A stretch of 64,000 nt of DNA from Candidatus Nitrosotalea sinensis (lineage in GTDB: Archaea; Thermoproteota; Nitrososphaeria; Nitrososphaerales; Nitrosopumilaceae). The position numbers were made by a program, and so were the translations under genes. Every line of letters starts with the position of its first letter. Within the stretch, counting starts at the first letter, position 1. The notes under the pieces are model-generated. The model did no database searches and was not told the DNA's origin. It saw nothing but the letters and a program-made list of their open reading frames with translations. Positions 1-8,809 of this stretch are shown here, in pieces. The stretch spans positions 124,001 to 188,000 of the forward strand of contig NZ_FRFC01000005.1 in NCBI RefSeq assembly GCF_900143675.1, in the 5' to 3' direction.

Positions 1-2
1 CA

Positions 3-566
3 CCAGCAGAACAAGCTCTAAGTGATAAAATAATAGATGCAAGTCCACTCGTGGCATATCCAATAGACAAGTGGAATACTCTTTTCGATCCAGCCTATAC
101 TCTCAGTGAAACAGCAGGTTATGGATATTCAGGACAGAAAGTAGCAGTAACAGGATTTGCATATGGTCAAAGCGATTTATACCAAGGATCTTTAAAGACA
201 CAGAATAAAGAATTGGACTTTACAACAGATGCAAAATATCATTTATCAGTAATTGACAGAGCAAGTTCAGGCACAATAGATGCAGCAGGTCATGCTAACG
301 GGTACATGGTACAAGGAGACCCAGCAATTTCAACGACTGCTCAAACATCAACAACAACCGGGGTTGCTACAGCACAAGGACTTTCAACTATGACAATATA
401 TGCAATGGCAGGATTTGCAGCAGTTATCGCAGCAGGCATTTTCTGGTGGAGCAACAGAAAGATGAAAGAGTCCCTAAAGAGAGGAAAAGATACAAGTCCA
501 CCACCGACATTCCAGTACGAAGAAAGAAAACACTGGGCTGACAAATTCGACGAAGATAAAAAATAG
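3..566 (+). CDS. C-terminal part of a membrane-anchored extracytoplasmic protein (5' end outside window)
   Basis: The frame is open from the first bases of the window, so the true start lies upstream; the GTG at 51 is only the first start-like codon visible. The visible part is a Ser/Thr/Gly-rich extracytoplasmic stretch, then one hydrophobic helix (AMAGFAAVIAAGIFWW) and a charged cytoplasmic tail rich in Lys, Glu and Asp. This is the usual layout of a surface protein anchored by a C-terminal helix. I do not recognise the family. The stop codon overlaps the 3' end of the RNase P RNA gene on the other strand by about two bases. Confidence 0.75.
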   Translation, partial: PAEQALSDKIIDASPLVAYPIDKWNTLFDPAYTLSETAGYGYSGQKVAVTGFAYGQSDLYQGSLKTQNKELDFTTDAKYHLSVIDRASSGTIDAAGHANGYMVQGDPAISTTAQTSTTTGVATAQGLSTMTIYAMAGFAAVIAAGIFWWSNRKMKESLKRGKDTSPPPTFQYEERKHWADKFDEDKK

Positions 567-847
567 TGCGTTCTGGCCGTAACCCTCCTTCTGTTTTCAC
601 GACATTTCGCTATGCGGCCTACCTAAACAAAGTGCAGCTCTTATTGTTTGATTTGGCCTTTCTCCGCATGGGATGGATTTTTCATTCACATCCTGGAAAT
701 CTCAGGTTTTACCATCATAGTGCTCCAGTTATGATTTTTTTCTGTGCCATTGCCAGTCATCTCTGACTATCCGTCTCCAGATCACGCTTGCTGCAAGGAG
801 GGAGGAGTTTCCTCTGCCGTAGCAGTAATCGTTCACCAGCTCGCACT
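565..847 (-). ncRNA. rnpB: RNase P RNA (archaeal type)
   Basis: Read on the minus strand, this region has the conserved RNase P blocks in the right order. Near the 5' end is a CR-I-like GAGGAAACTCC, in the middle a CACAGAAA block, and near the 3' end ACAGAAGGAGGGTTACGG, the P4-forming CR-IV/V region. The ends pair as helix P1: AGTGCG at the 5' end with CGCACT at the 3' end, giving about 283 nt, a normal size. An A/T-rich box (plus strand 865-874) lies about 25 bases upstream, as expected for an archaeal promoter. The RNA is the catalytic subunit that trims tRNA 5' leaders. Exact ends are inferred from P1. Confidence 0.85.
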
Positions 848-952
848 GGTCTAGTCTCAATATCAATATTTTAGCCTTTGAACACACATGCCCATACGAG
901 TAAATAGTTACAAGTAGAGATTTATTCGACCATTCAGCCCTCACGGATAGAT

Positions 953-3283
953 ATGGAGCATGACTCACATGCAGGGCTTGTTCGTAGCCTTTCATTACTT
1001 GACATAACTATGATAGGAATTGCTGCCATGATAGGAGGAGCAATTTTCAATTTGGTAGGACCTGCAATGTATGAAGGAGGACCATCGCTTCTCATAGTAT
1101 TTCTTGCAAGTGGAATCATCAGTTTCTTTACAGCATTAACATATGCAGAATTAGGTTCTGCATTTCCAGAAGCAGGTGGAGGATATAGATGGGTCAAAGA
1201 GGGACTTCCAAGACCAAATGCATTCATCAGCGGTTGGATTGCATGGTTTGCACACATGATAGCAGGAAGTCTGTATGCAGTATCAATTGGTGATTTTTTT
1301 GGAAGTATGCTCACAAGCATAGGTGTAGCGTCACAATTTGGCGGGATTCCCCTTGACAAGATAATTGCAATATTATCAATAGTTCTCTTCACTTATGTAA
1401 ATTACAGAGGAGTCTCTCTAACAGGAAAAATTGGCAATGGTCTTACTTTTATGCAGATAATCATAATCATAGTTCTTATCGCATCAGGAATTTATGCAAT
1501 GAGTTTTGTCAATCATAACTGGGCAGTAAACTTTCAGCATTTTGTTCCAAAAGGCATAACAGGATTCATCTTAGCAATGGGAATCACGTTTATTGCATTT
1601 GAAGGCTATGAGATAATAGTACAAGCAGGCGAGGAAGTAAAAAATCCAAAAAGAAACATACCAAAAGCAATTTTCATTACATTAGGCATAGTCACAGTCC
1701 TTTACATTGCATTTACTTTTGTCTTCTTAGGGGGAATTGATGCTACAAAAGTTGGCAAAGAAGTATGGCAATACATAGGCGATAACCAAGATGTAGGAAT
1801 TGCAAAAGCTGCAGAATATCTTATCCCGTATGGAACGACATTAGTATTCGTAGGAGGATTGGTTTCAAGTGTTGCCGCTCTTAGTGCAACTACTTTTTCT
1901 TCAAGCAGAGTTTCTTTTGCGATGGGAAGACAGTACAATTTACCATACATATTTAGTTCCATACATTCCAAGCATCATACTCCTCATTTTGCCATAATTG
2001 CATCAGGTTTTATCATGCTCATAATGGCATCCTGGTTGCCACTTGAACAAATTGCACTTGTAGCAGGAGTCATGTTTTTGTTTCTCTTTACGCAAGTAAA
2101 CTGGGCAGGTATCAACATCAGACGAGTTCACGGTAGCAAACTTGATTACGGATTCAAGATTCCATTATTTCCCCTCATGCCAATCATTGGCATAATATGT
2201 AAAGCAGGTCTAGCAATTTTCCTTCTAGTATACAATCCACTTAGTTGGGTAATTGCAATAATTTGGATACTCTTAGGTTTTTCAATATACAAGTTGTATA
2301 TTGCAAAAAAAGAGATAGATCACTATGCACCTCTTGTTGCAAACATGGGTCCGGCAGAAAGAAAAAGTTACAGAATCATGGTGGTCTTTAATAAAAAGAC
2401 GATTGAAAAACTAGTCAAGATTGCATCAGCCATTGCAAAAGACAAAGACGGTGAGATTTCACTGTTAAATGTTGCTACAATCCCTCTCCAGATACCACTT
2501 TCAATGGGACATAGGTTTGCAGAGCCTGTGATCAAGACATTTGACAATTTAAAAAACACTCCAGGATTTGCTGAGCACCGATACCTGGTAAGACTCTCAC
2601 ATGATAACACAGAGGCAATTCTTGCAACTGCAGAAGAGCAAGGAATCAATTTACTCATCATGGACTTTTTTGATCTTCGAAATAACAGAAAACTACTTTC
2701 ACTTGCAACATGCGACATACTAGGTGTGAGCATAAGAAAAGACTTTGAAAATGAATTATCAAACGTGGTTGTATCATACGATAAAGGTAGGCATTCTGAT
2801 CTTGGAATTGAGATAGCACATGCATTTTCAAACGTGATGGGAAGTAAAATGAGAATCATACGAGGAGTCGTAGAATCTCCAGAAGAAGAGCGAGATATAC
2901 TAAGCAGGATTAATGAAAAAATGTTTGATTTAGACTTGAAAAAAATCCCGGTAGAAAGAGTATACCCTACAAGTTCAGAGATAACAAAGGACTTGCTTGA
3001 GAACCTGAACAAAGATCCTGAAATTGTAATTGTAGGAGCAGGAAACCAATCAGAACAAGCATTCAGTCCAAGAACTATGGAAATAGTAGAAAAATCACGC
3101 TATAGCGTATTTGTTGTAAGGGATTCAAGGTTTGCAAGCATAAAGGCAAGGTACTTTTGGCAGATGATAGCACCCAGACTAAAAGAAAATAGAATAATTT
3201 ACAGAATTTACCGTAGCATATACAGATTAAAACCTACAAAGAAAGTTCCATCAGATGAAGAATATTTTTCAACAAAAATTTGA
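953..3283 (+). CDS. APC-superfamily amino-acid permease with cytoplasmic USP-like C-terminal domains
   Basis: Residues 1 to about 455 form a 12-helix transporter of the APC family. The N-terminal helix carries the unwound-helix glycine motif IGIAAMIGGAIF that binds substrate in this family, and EAGGGYRWVKEGL follows in the first cytoplasmic loop. Residues of about 460-776 are soluble and resemble tandem universal-stress-protein modules (for example RIMVVFN and IVIVGAGNQSEQAF). Fusion of a permease to such domains is known in archaea and bacteria and is thought to sense nucleotide or energy state. It probably imports amino acids or polyamines; the substrate cannot be read from sequence. The ATG at 953 places the first helix close to the N terminus, as usual. 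Confidence 0.9.
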   Translation: MEHDSHAGLVRSLSLLDITMIGIAAMIGGAIFNLVGPAMYEGGPSLLIVFLASGIISFFTALTYAELGSAFPEAGGGYRWVKEGLPRPNAFISGWIAWFAHMIAGSLYAVSIGDFFGSMLTSIGVASQFGGIPLDKIIAILSIVLFTYVNYRGVSLTGKIGNGLTFMQIIIIIVLIASGIYAMSFVNHNWAVNFQHFVPKGITGFILAMGITFIAFEGYEIIVQAGEEVKNPKRNIPKAIFITLGIVTVLYIAFTFVFLGGIDATKVGKEVWQYIGDNQDVGIAKAAEYLIPYGTTLVFVGGLVSSVAALSATTFSSSRVSFAMGRQYNLPYIFSSIHSKHHTPHFAIIASGFIMLIMASWLPLEQIALVAGVMFLFLFTQVNWAGINIRRVHGSKLDYGFKIPLFPLMPIIGIICKAGLAIFLLVYNPLSWVIAIIWILLGFSIYKLYIAKKEIDHYAPLVANMGPAERKSYRIMVVFNKKTIEKLVKIASAIAKDKDGEISLLNVATIPLQIPLSMGHRFAEPVIKTFDNLKNTPGFAEHRYLVRLSHDNTEAILATAEEQGINLLIMDFFDLRNNRKLLSLATCDILGVSIRKDFENELSNVVVSYDKGRHSDLGIEIAHAFSNVMGSKMRIIRGVVESPEEERDILSRINEKMFDLDLKKIPVERVYPTSSEITKDLLENLNKDPEIVIVGAGNQSEQAFSPRTMEIVEKSRYSVFVVRDSRFASIKARYFWQMIAPRLKENRIIYRIYRSIYRLKPTKKVPSDEEYFSTKI

Positions 3284-3303
3284 AAAGACAATAGTTCAGA
3301 TGC

Positions 3304-3795
3304 TTAGTTTAGTCCATATTCTTGTGATATCATCATAACATCATCACTAGTTTTTGCATTGAAATAATCTTCAAGAAGATACTGGTTCAAATCAAGAAAA
3401 GTGTGACCCCATTTGAATTTGTTGAGAATCGAGTTTGCAAGATCCTTGTGTCCTAGTATATACAAGGCGCCAGATATTGCTTCAGCAGTGGTAAGTTTAC
3501 CAATTTTTGAATAATTTACTGGATTTCCTGCAAGAAGCGGTGGCAGTTTCTTTGAGATACCTGTAAATTTCTTAAGAAAAGTATCTTGTGCCAACTCCCA
3601 TGAACAGTCTATTCCTGTAATAGAGTGAGTTTTCTCCTTATCAGATTGTAAAACAAATTCGGATGCAAAGGGATTTAGGATTACATCAGTTCCTTTAAGA
3701 TGCTTTATCCTTCTGGCAATTCCAAATTTTACTAGTTTTGCTGCCGTACATTTTGTAGGATCGTCCTGTTCAAACATCAGTACTTGGATTTGCAT
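3304..3795 (-). CDS. tsr3: 16S/18S rRNA aminocarboxypropyltransferase Tsr3
   Basis: A 163-residue protein of the Tsr3 (DUF367) family, which moves the aminocarboxypropyl group of S-adenosylmethionine to a hypermodified pyrimidine of small-subunit rRNA. Family signatures visible are DDPTKCTAAKL at residues 11-21, GIDCSWE at 61-67, and the LPPLLAGNPVNY block (84-95) followed by KLTTAEAISGAL. The length is normal for archaeal Tsr3. The start codon lies 43 bases downstream of the stop of the large secreted protein encoded on the same strand, so the two may be co-transcribed. Confidence 0.9.
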   Translation of the reverse strand: MQIQVLMFEQDDPTKCTAAKLVKFGIARRIKHLKGTDVILNPFASEFVLQSDKEKTHSITGIDCSWELAQDTFLKKFTGISKKLPPLLAGNPVNYSKIGKLTTAEAISGALYILGHKDLANSILNKFKWGHTFLDLNQYLLEDYFNAKTSDDVMMISQEYGLN

Positions 3796-3837
3796 GATTG
3801 TATCAAAGAAGATTCAAGAATAAATTGTTTAAGATGT

Positions 3838-6800
3838 CTATTTTGCCACATATGTTACTTGATAATAGAATCTAGTTGTTTGGTCTTTTTTGATTATTTC
3901 TACTCCCCATTCACCATTTGGAATTACATCGCCAGCGTGTGCAGGCATGATGCTAAATTGTTCCAGCCTCACTCCAGTTCCAGTATATCCGACCAGATAG
4001 TCCATGCCATTTACAGTCACTGTTTGGTACAAGAGACCTGAATTGGCAGTAGATTTTGTTATCTTACAACCACTATCCTGTCCAATTATGCAGGTGCCAT
4101 CTTGCGAGCTAACTTTTACGCTAATGGAATTTTCATCTCCAGGATTTACTCTGAGTAATCCATCAAGTTCTCGTGGATAATATGTTGCACTTTCTACAGA
4201 TTTTGAGTTTAGTTCCACAGCAATTACAGATTGTGGAAGTTTATTGATTTTATCAATAAGAATTCCAGGCGACTGAGAATGTCGTTGGATTGGACCTATG
4301 GTAGACGGTACAGTGGTAGGAGTAGTGTTAACAGTAGTATTAGAGGTTTGATTTACTGTGGATTGTGTTTGATTTTCAGGAATCGTCATATTTTGTACTG
4401 GCAATTTATCAACCACGTTAAAGTAGGCATAATATGCTCCAAATGGAACCTGCGCTATTATTGTGTAATTTCCAAGATGAGTATTGTTTGGAATCTTGTA
4501 GTTATAGACAAATGAACCGTATTGGTCAAATGCCACAGTAGCCTTTGGCACAAACAATCCTTGTTTTGACATTACCTGCCCCTCACTGATTACTGTGTCG
4601 TTTGCAAGACCAAAAGCAAGATCAACGTTATCTACAGATACAATGTAACTTGTCCTGCCTGTGATCAGAACAGTCTGTCCTGGCAGGTATTTGTCAGTAT
4701 CAGTAGTCATAAACAATTGCAATTTAGTTGAGCCTGATGAAATATTGTCAGTGACATTAAATGAGGTTATTGCCTTGTTTGTAAGATATTGTGCATACAG
4801 TTTGTAGGCACCAGTCTTCCAGATTCCAGTATGGAATGGAACGGTGACATAGAACTGCCCACCAGGGTTCACAGTAGCATCGCCTCGATATATTTGCTGA
4901 CCATCGTTTGTATATATCAAAATCTGAACTTGAGTGTTAGTATCTTGAGATGCAGCATTCTGTACGGGAATAACTTCTCCCCTTATCTTTGCTACATCAG
5001 TTGACAGATAATCAGTTTTGTCAGTAAGTACTACAATAGGGGCAATCTCTTGGTTTGGTTGTGGACTTTTAGATACTTGGAAAAAGAGATCAGCATTTGC
5101 ATTAGTAGAAGTTATTTTTATTCGGTATATTCCGTATAGATTTACAGTAGGATCAAACACTGGAGAGGCGGCTCTATTGGTTGTCGGAGGCATGTATCCA
5201 GTCTTTGCGCTATTAGGTATCGTCCAGGACCACGAAAACATTCCATTGTTTATCGCAAGAGGAGATACAGATTGTTCACCGTCAGGCTGAGTCAAAGTTA
5301 CAGTAAATGAAGTACCTGCAAGAGAGGAAATTTGTCCTGTTAGTGTTATTGTATCTCCTATTCCATAGACCTTTTTGTCTGTGCTTGCCACAATAGGACC
5401 TTGTGAACCAGTGGCTAATGGATCATAAACAGTAAAAGTTGTAGAAGTACTCAAGTTACTATATGATGCTTTTAGAGTATAAGTTCCAGGTGCGTAAATC
5501 CCGGTCTGAATAATTTGTTGTATTTGATAATTACCGTTAGCATCAGGGAACGCAAAATATGAGAGAGCGTTAGAGGTTGAAACACCTACATTATTGATAA
5601 AGCTGCCACCTGAAGATATTGGTCCTCCTGTAGAATTGAACACTTGAATCTTCACAGTAGCACCGGCGTTCTGTGTAGATAGCTGAATAGGGTTGAGAAT
5701 TTTACCAGATATTATCATGTGTTCTCCCAAGGCATATGAGTTCTTATCAGTAACTATGCTAAATGGAGATGAGGATGAGCTTGCGGCCTTGTAATCAGCA
5801 GGGTTTGGTACTACTATAAAGTCAGCCTCTGCAGTACCTTGTGGTATCGATATTATTGCTCTATAGTTTCCTAGCCCATCTGATGTTCCAACTAGAGCAA
5901 ATTTGTATGTAAAAGTATTATCAGACTGGAGATTTACCAATGTTACAATATTTGCAGTATTTGGAACAATTCCACGATTTCCACTAGTTTGAGTACCTGA
6001 ACTTCCACCTACAGTAGTTTGTATTATTTGCAGACTTGGACTTAGTCCCAGATTCTGTAATCCCTTGAATAGTGTACTTCCACTTAGGACTACAGTTTCC
6101 CCAGGAGCATATACCTGTTTATCAGTAGACAGAGTTATGACATTACTTTGTACTTGACTTGATACTAGGGTGAATGTCGTAAATGCAGAGGCATCACCAT
6201 AGGTAGCAGTTATACGATATACACCATATATAGGATTAACACTGTTGATAAGCAATCCAGTTGCACCTGCACTTCTCTGATATTGATTTGCAGAAGTTAT
6301 TTTTCCTTGAGAGTCTGGAAATAGATTTCCCTGATATACAATCGTATTTGTTGGATCATACACTTTGTACTGCACAGGAGTAAGTGGCAATACCTGAGAA
6401 ACATTGCCAAGCAATACAATCGGTTGTGAGATTGTATAGTTCGAGTTATCAGTGTATATCATCATAGTGAGTGGTGCAGATTGTGTAGGTGGAACAAATG
6501 CTACAGAGCTCAAGGAGAATGTAGATGATGTCTGAGCAGTACCATATGATGCAGAAATTGTATAAGTACCTTCTGTAAATCCTAGGACTTGATCAGTTTT
6601 CACATATGTAGAAAACTTTAGATCATTTCCAGGATACAGCGAAAATGTATTCTTGAAACCTCCTGGTCCTGATAAAACAATGTCAACAGTTTGAGGAATT
6701 GTGGATACTGCAGGATTTTTTACAATTTGTGATACTTGCCCACTGATATTTACTACATCTCCAAAGACATAGCTTTGCTTGTCGGAAGAGATGGACATTG

Positions 6801-7344
6801 TCAGTTGGCTTGTAGTGGTTGATGTCGTAGGTTGTCCGTTTGAGGAACCAGGTGTACCAGTTTTGAATACCCAGTCATTCTGGGAGCCTGTGTCGTATCC
6901 ATCATATACTCTTTGCCAAGTATTGCCATCACTTAGAGAATCAGACAATGAAGGAGTTTGATCAATTACAGTTCCAGATGAATTTTTCAATTGTATGATG
7001 GCACCAGCATGCGGGAACCAAATTGGCACATAGTGATACAGGATAAACTGGTGACTTGAGATGCTGGTCCCAGATGGAATTGAATATACTTGTTTTAATC
7101 CGGTGGTGGCCCCTATTGTCCATCCACCAATGTTTACATCAGAGCTTGTAGGATTATACAGTTCAACCCATTGTGCTGGAAATTTGGTGTCGTCAATAGC
7201 AGGATTTAGTTCTACTTCATTTATAACAACACGATTTGCTATAGGAATTGTTTGGCCATTTGCGGAATAACCATGTCCAAATGCAAGTAAGGCAACAATT
7301 CCCGCAATAAGGCATAGTCCAAGGTATTTCATCTGGAATACCAT
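3838..7344 (-). CDS. Large secreted protein: lamin-tail domain plus tandem Ig/macroglobulin-like repeats
   Basis: A 1168-residue protein. It opens with a signal peptide (residues about 1-28, hydrophobic GLCLIAGIVALLAFGHGYS), followed by a lamin-tail domain (about 38-160; VVINEVELNP, WVELYNP, IGGWTI). Then come at least six beta-sandwich repeats, each starting with a motif such as TDKQVYAPGETVVLSG, YALGEHMIISG, YGIGDTITLTG and YLPGQTVLITG. These resemble the MG2/Ig-like extension domains of archaeal surface proteins. A distinct C-terminal beta-rich domain contains two cysteines in CIIGQDSGC. No C-terminal anchor is visible. It is probably a cell-surface or secreted adhesive protein; the ligand is unknown. 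Confidence 0.85.
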   Translation of the reverse strand: MVFQMKYLGLCLIAGIVALLAFGHGYSANGQTIPIANRVVINEVELNPAIDDTKFPAQWVELYNPTSSDVNIGGWTIGATTGLKQVYSIPSGTSISSHQFILYHYVPIWFPHAGAIIQLKNSSGTVIDQTPSLSDSLSDGNTWQRVYDGYDTGSQNDWVFKTGTPGSSNGQPTTSTTTSQLTMSISSDKQSYVFGDVVNISGQVSQIVKNPAVSTIPQTVDIVLSGPGGFKNTFSLYPGNDLKFSTYVKTDQVLGFTEGTYTISASYGTAQTSSTFSLSSVAFVPPTQSAPLTMMIYTDNSNYTISQPIVLLGNVSQVLPLTPVQYKVYDPTNTIVYQGNLFPDSQGKITSANQYQRSAGATGLLINSVNPIYGVYRITATYGDASAFTTFTLVSSQVQSNVITLSTDKQVYAPGETVVLSGSTLFKGLQNLGLSPSLQIIQTTVGGSSGTQTSGNRGIVPNTANIVTLVNLQSDNTFTYKFALVGTSDGLGNYRAIISIPQGTAEADFIVVPNPADYKAASSSSSPFSIVTDKNSYALGEHMIISGKILNPIQLSTQNAGATVKIQVFNSTGGPISSGGSFINNVGVSTSNALSYFAFPDANGNYQIQQIIQTGIYAPGTYTLKASYSNLSTSTTFTVYDPLATGSQGPIVASTDKKVYGIGDTITLTGQISSLAGTSFTVTLTQPDGEQSVSPLAINNGMFSWSWTIPNSAKTGYMPPTTNRAASPVFDPTVNLYGIYRIKITSTNANADLFFQVSKSPQPNQEIAPIVVLTDKTDYLSTDVAKIRGEVIPVQNAASQDTNTQVQILIYTNDGQQIYRGDATVNPGGQFYVTVPFHTGIWKTGAYKLYAQYLTNKAITSFNVTDNISSGSTKLQLFMTTDTDKYLPGQTVLITGRTSYIVSVDNVDLAFGLANDTVISEGQVMSKQGLFVPKATVAFDQYGSFVYNYKIPNNTHLGNYTIIAQVPFGAYYAYFNVVDKLPVQNMTIPENQTQSTVNQTSNTTVNTTPTTVPSTIGPIQRHSQSPGILIDKINKLPQSVIAVELNSKSVESATYYPRELDGLLRVNPGDENSISVKVSSQDGTCIIGQDSGCKITKSTANSGLLYQTVTVNGMDYLVGYTGTGVRLEQFSIMPAHAGDVIPNGEWGVEIIKKDQTTRFYYQVTYVAK

Positions 7345-7490
7345 TTCAAGGCAGAGTTTGTAATTTTAGGTGTTGATTGTGGAAAAGTTGAGCTAGTTGT
7401 TAATGCACAAGATGTCCTGGTTTTCACATGCAGTGTACCCTTACATGTATTATAAGCAGTACGCAGAATTCATTCCTTACCAGAGTATGA

Positions 7491-7730
7491 TTATTGCAAG
7501 TCACATTTGGGGCATTTGCCGTCAGATATTTTTTCTCCACATACGGCACAGATGCCTTGCCCAATTTCTTTTTGAATCTGTCTTTTTTTCCTCCCCACAA
7601 ACACTTTGATTCCAAAGTACACCAAAATTGCAATGACAAGAGCATAGATAGGTGCCAAGACGGACATCATACCTATCATCAGAAATAACACTCCAACTAT
7701 TAGCAAAATTTCGCGTTTTTCAAATTTCAT
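7491..7730 (-). CDS. Small membrane protein with C-terminal zinc ribbon
   Basis: A 79-residue protein. Two adjacent hydrophobic helices (residues about 8-42) are followed by a basic linker and a zinc ribbon with two CxxC pairs (CAVCGEK and CPKCDLQ) at the C terminus. This two-helix plus ribbon layout is common among small archaeal proteins of unknown role. It is encoded upstream of the big secreted protein on the same strand, with a 146-base gap. The function is unknown. Confidence 0.7.
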   Translation of the reverse strand: MKFEKREILLIVGVLFLMIGMMSVLAPIYALVIAILVYFGIKVFVGRKKRQIQKEIGQGICAVCGEKISDGKCPKCDLQ

Positions 7731-7811
7731 TTTAATAATCTATGACCGGGTTTTTTCAATAAATACTATTGCCAGAACTCAGAGTCACTGAATTAACAAT
7801 CATTTTGTGTC

Positions 7812-8804
7812 ATGTCTCTAACTCTTCTTCATCGTCTGGCTATCACTATTTTCATATGTCAAATAATAACTAATTGCATTTTATTCAAATATACATCAAT
7901 TTGTCAAAAAACAGTGGACAGAGTAGAGATTGCAGGTTATACATCGGCGTTGCTTTCAGCAGTATTTTTTGGATCGGTTCCGATAATTGCAAAGCCAATA
8001 ATATCAAATGTCAATATACTGCTTCTTTCATCCATAGCATATCTTGCGTCAGCATTAATGTTCACCCCCATTGCAAAAACCAGAGGTACAATTACAAGGA
8101 ATGACTATGCAATATTAGCTACAATATCTATTTGTGGTGCTGCAGTTGCGCCATACATGTATTTTCAAGGACTGAGTCAATCAAGCGCTGCAGATACATC
8201 GTTATTGTCTAACGTAGAGACAATGTTTACAATACTACTAGCGTTGATTTTTTTCAAAGACAGATTAGGTAAGATAGGCGCTATATCAGTTACACTTGTT
8301 TTAACAGGAGTTGTCATAATAACAACAAATCTGCAATTTTCAAGTTCATTGTTACATCTTAATGCAGGGCATTTTCTTATTCTTGGTTCCATGGGATTAT
8401 GGGCAGTGGACAACAATCTTAGTAGAATAATATCCACAAGAATGGACACAGGCAGATTGGTTCAGATAAAATCACTTGTAGGTGGTTTAATTTTATTGTC
8501 AACCGTATTTTTCTTCCAAATACCACTTGCAATAAAATTTGAGCAGATACCATACATAATTACGCTAAGTGTTGTAGGCTTTGGAGGTTCACTTTACTTT
8601 TTCCTTCAAAGTTTGAAGAGGGTTGGCACAATCAAAACAACAATGTTGTTTTCAATGGCATCAGTATTTGGTCTTGTTTTTTCAAGCGTATTTTTACATG
8701 AACAAATAAGCCTGTATCAGACAGTTGCAATTACAATCATGCTTGTTGGAATTTACATGATAAGCAAAAAAGAAGAGGAGAAAAAACAGATTTCCAAGTT
8801 TTAA
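7812..8804 (+). CDS. EamA/DMT-family transporter
   Basis: About ten hydrophobic helices arranged as two EamA repeats identify a drug/metabolite transporter. The first repeat begins around GYTSALLSAVFFGSVPIIAKP, and the second around LILGSMGLWAVDNNLSRI. Substrates in this family range from amino acids to nucleotide sugars and cannot be predicted here. The ATG at 7812 gives an extra 34-residue hydrophobic leader. An in-frame GTG at 7914 would begin directly before the first conserved helix (MDRVEIAGYTS) and is the more likely start. Confidence 0.85.
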   Translation: MSLTLLHRLAITIFICQIITNCILFKYTSICQKTVDRVEIAGYTSALLSAVFFGSVPIIAKPIISNVNILLLSSIAYLASALMFTPIAKTRGTITRNDYAILATISICGAAVAPYMYFQGLSQSSAADTSLLSNVETMFTILLALIFFKDRLGKIGAISVTLVLTGVVIITTNLQFSSSLLHLNAGHFLILGSMGLWAVDNNLSRIISTRMDTGRLVQIKSLVGGLILLSTVFFFQIPLAIKFEQIPYIITLSVVGFGGSLYFFLQSLKRVGTIKTTMLFSMASVFGLVFSSVFLHEQISLYQTVAITIMLVGIYMISKKEEEKKQISKF

Positions 8805-8809
8805 AAATG

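Noticed and set aside
566-995. Open frames at 566-766 (+) and 729-995 (-)
   Set aside because: They lie within or across the RNase P RNA gene and have no protein features.
7397-7688. Plus-strand frames opposite the zinc-ribbon membrane protein
   Set aside because: Shadow frames without motifs; the minus-strand gene has two helices and two CxxC pairs.
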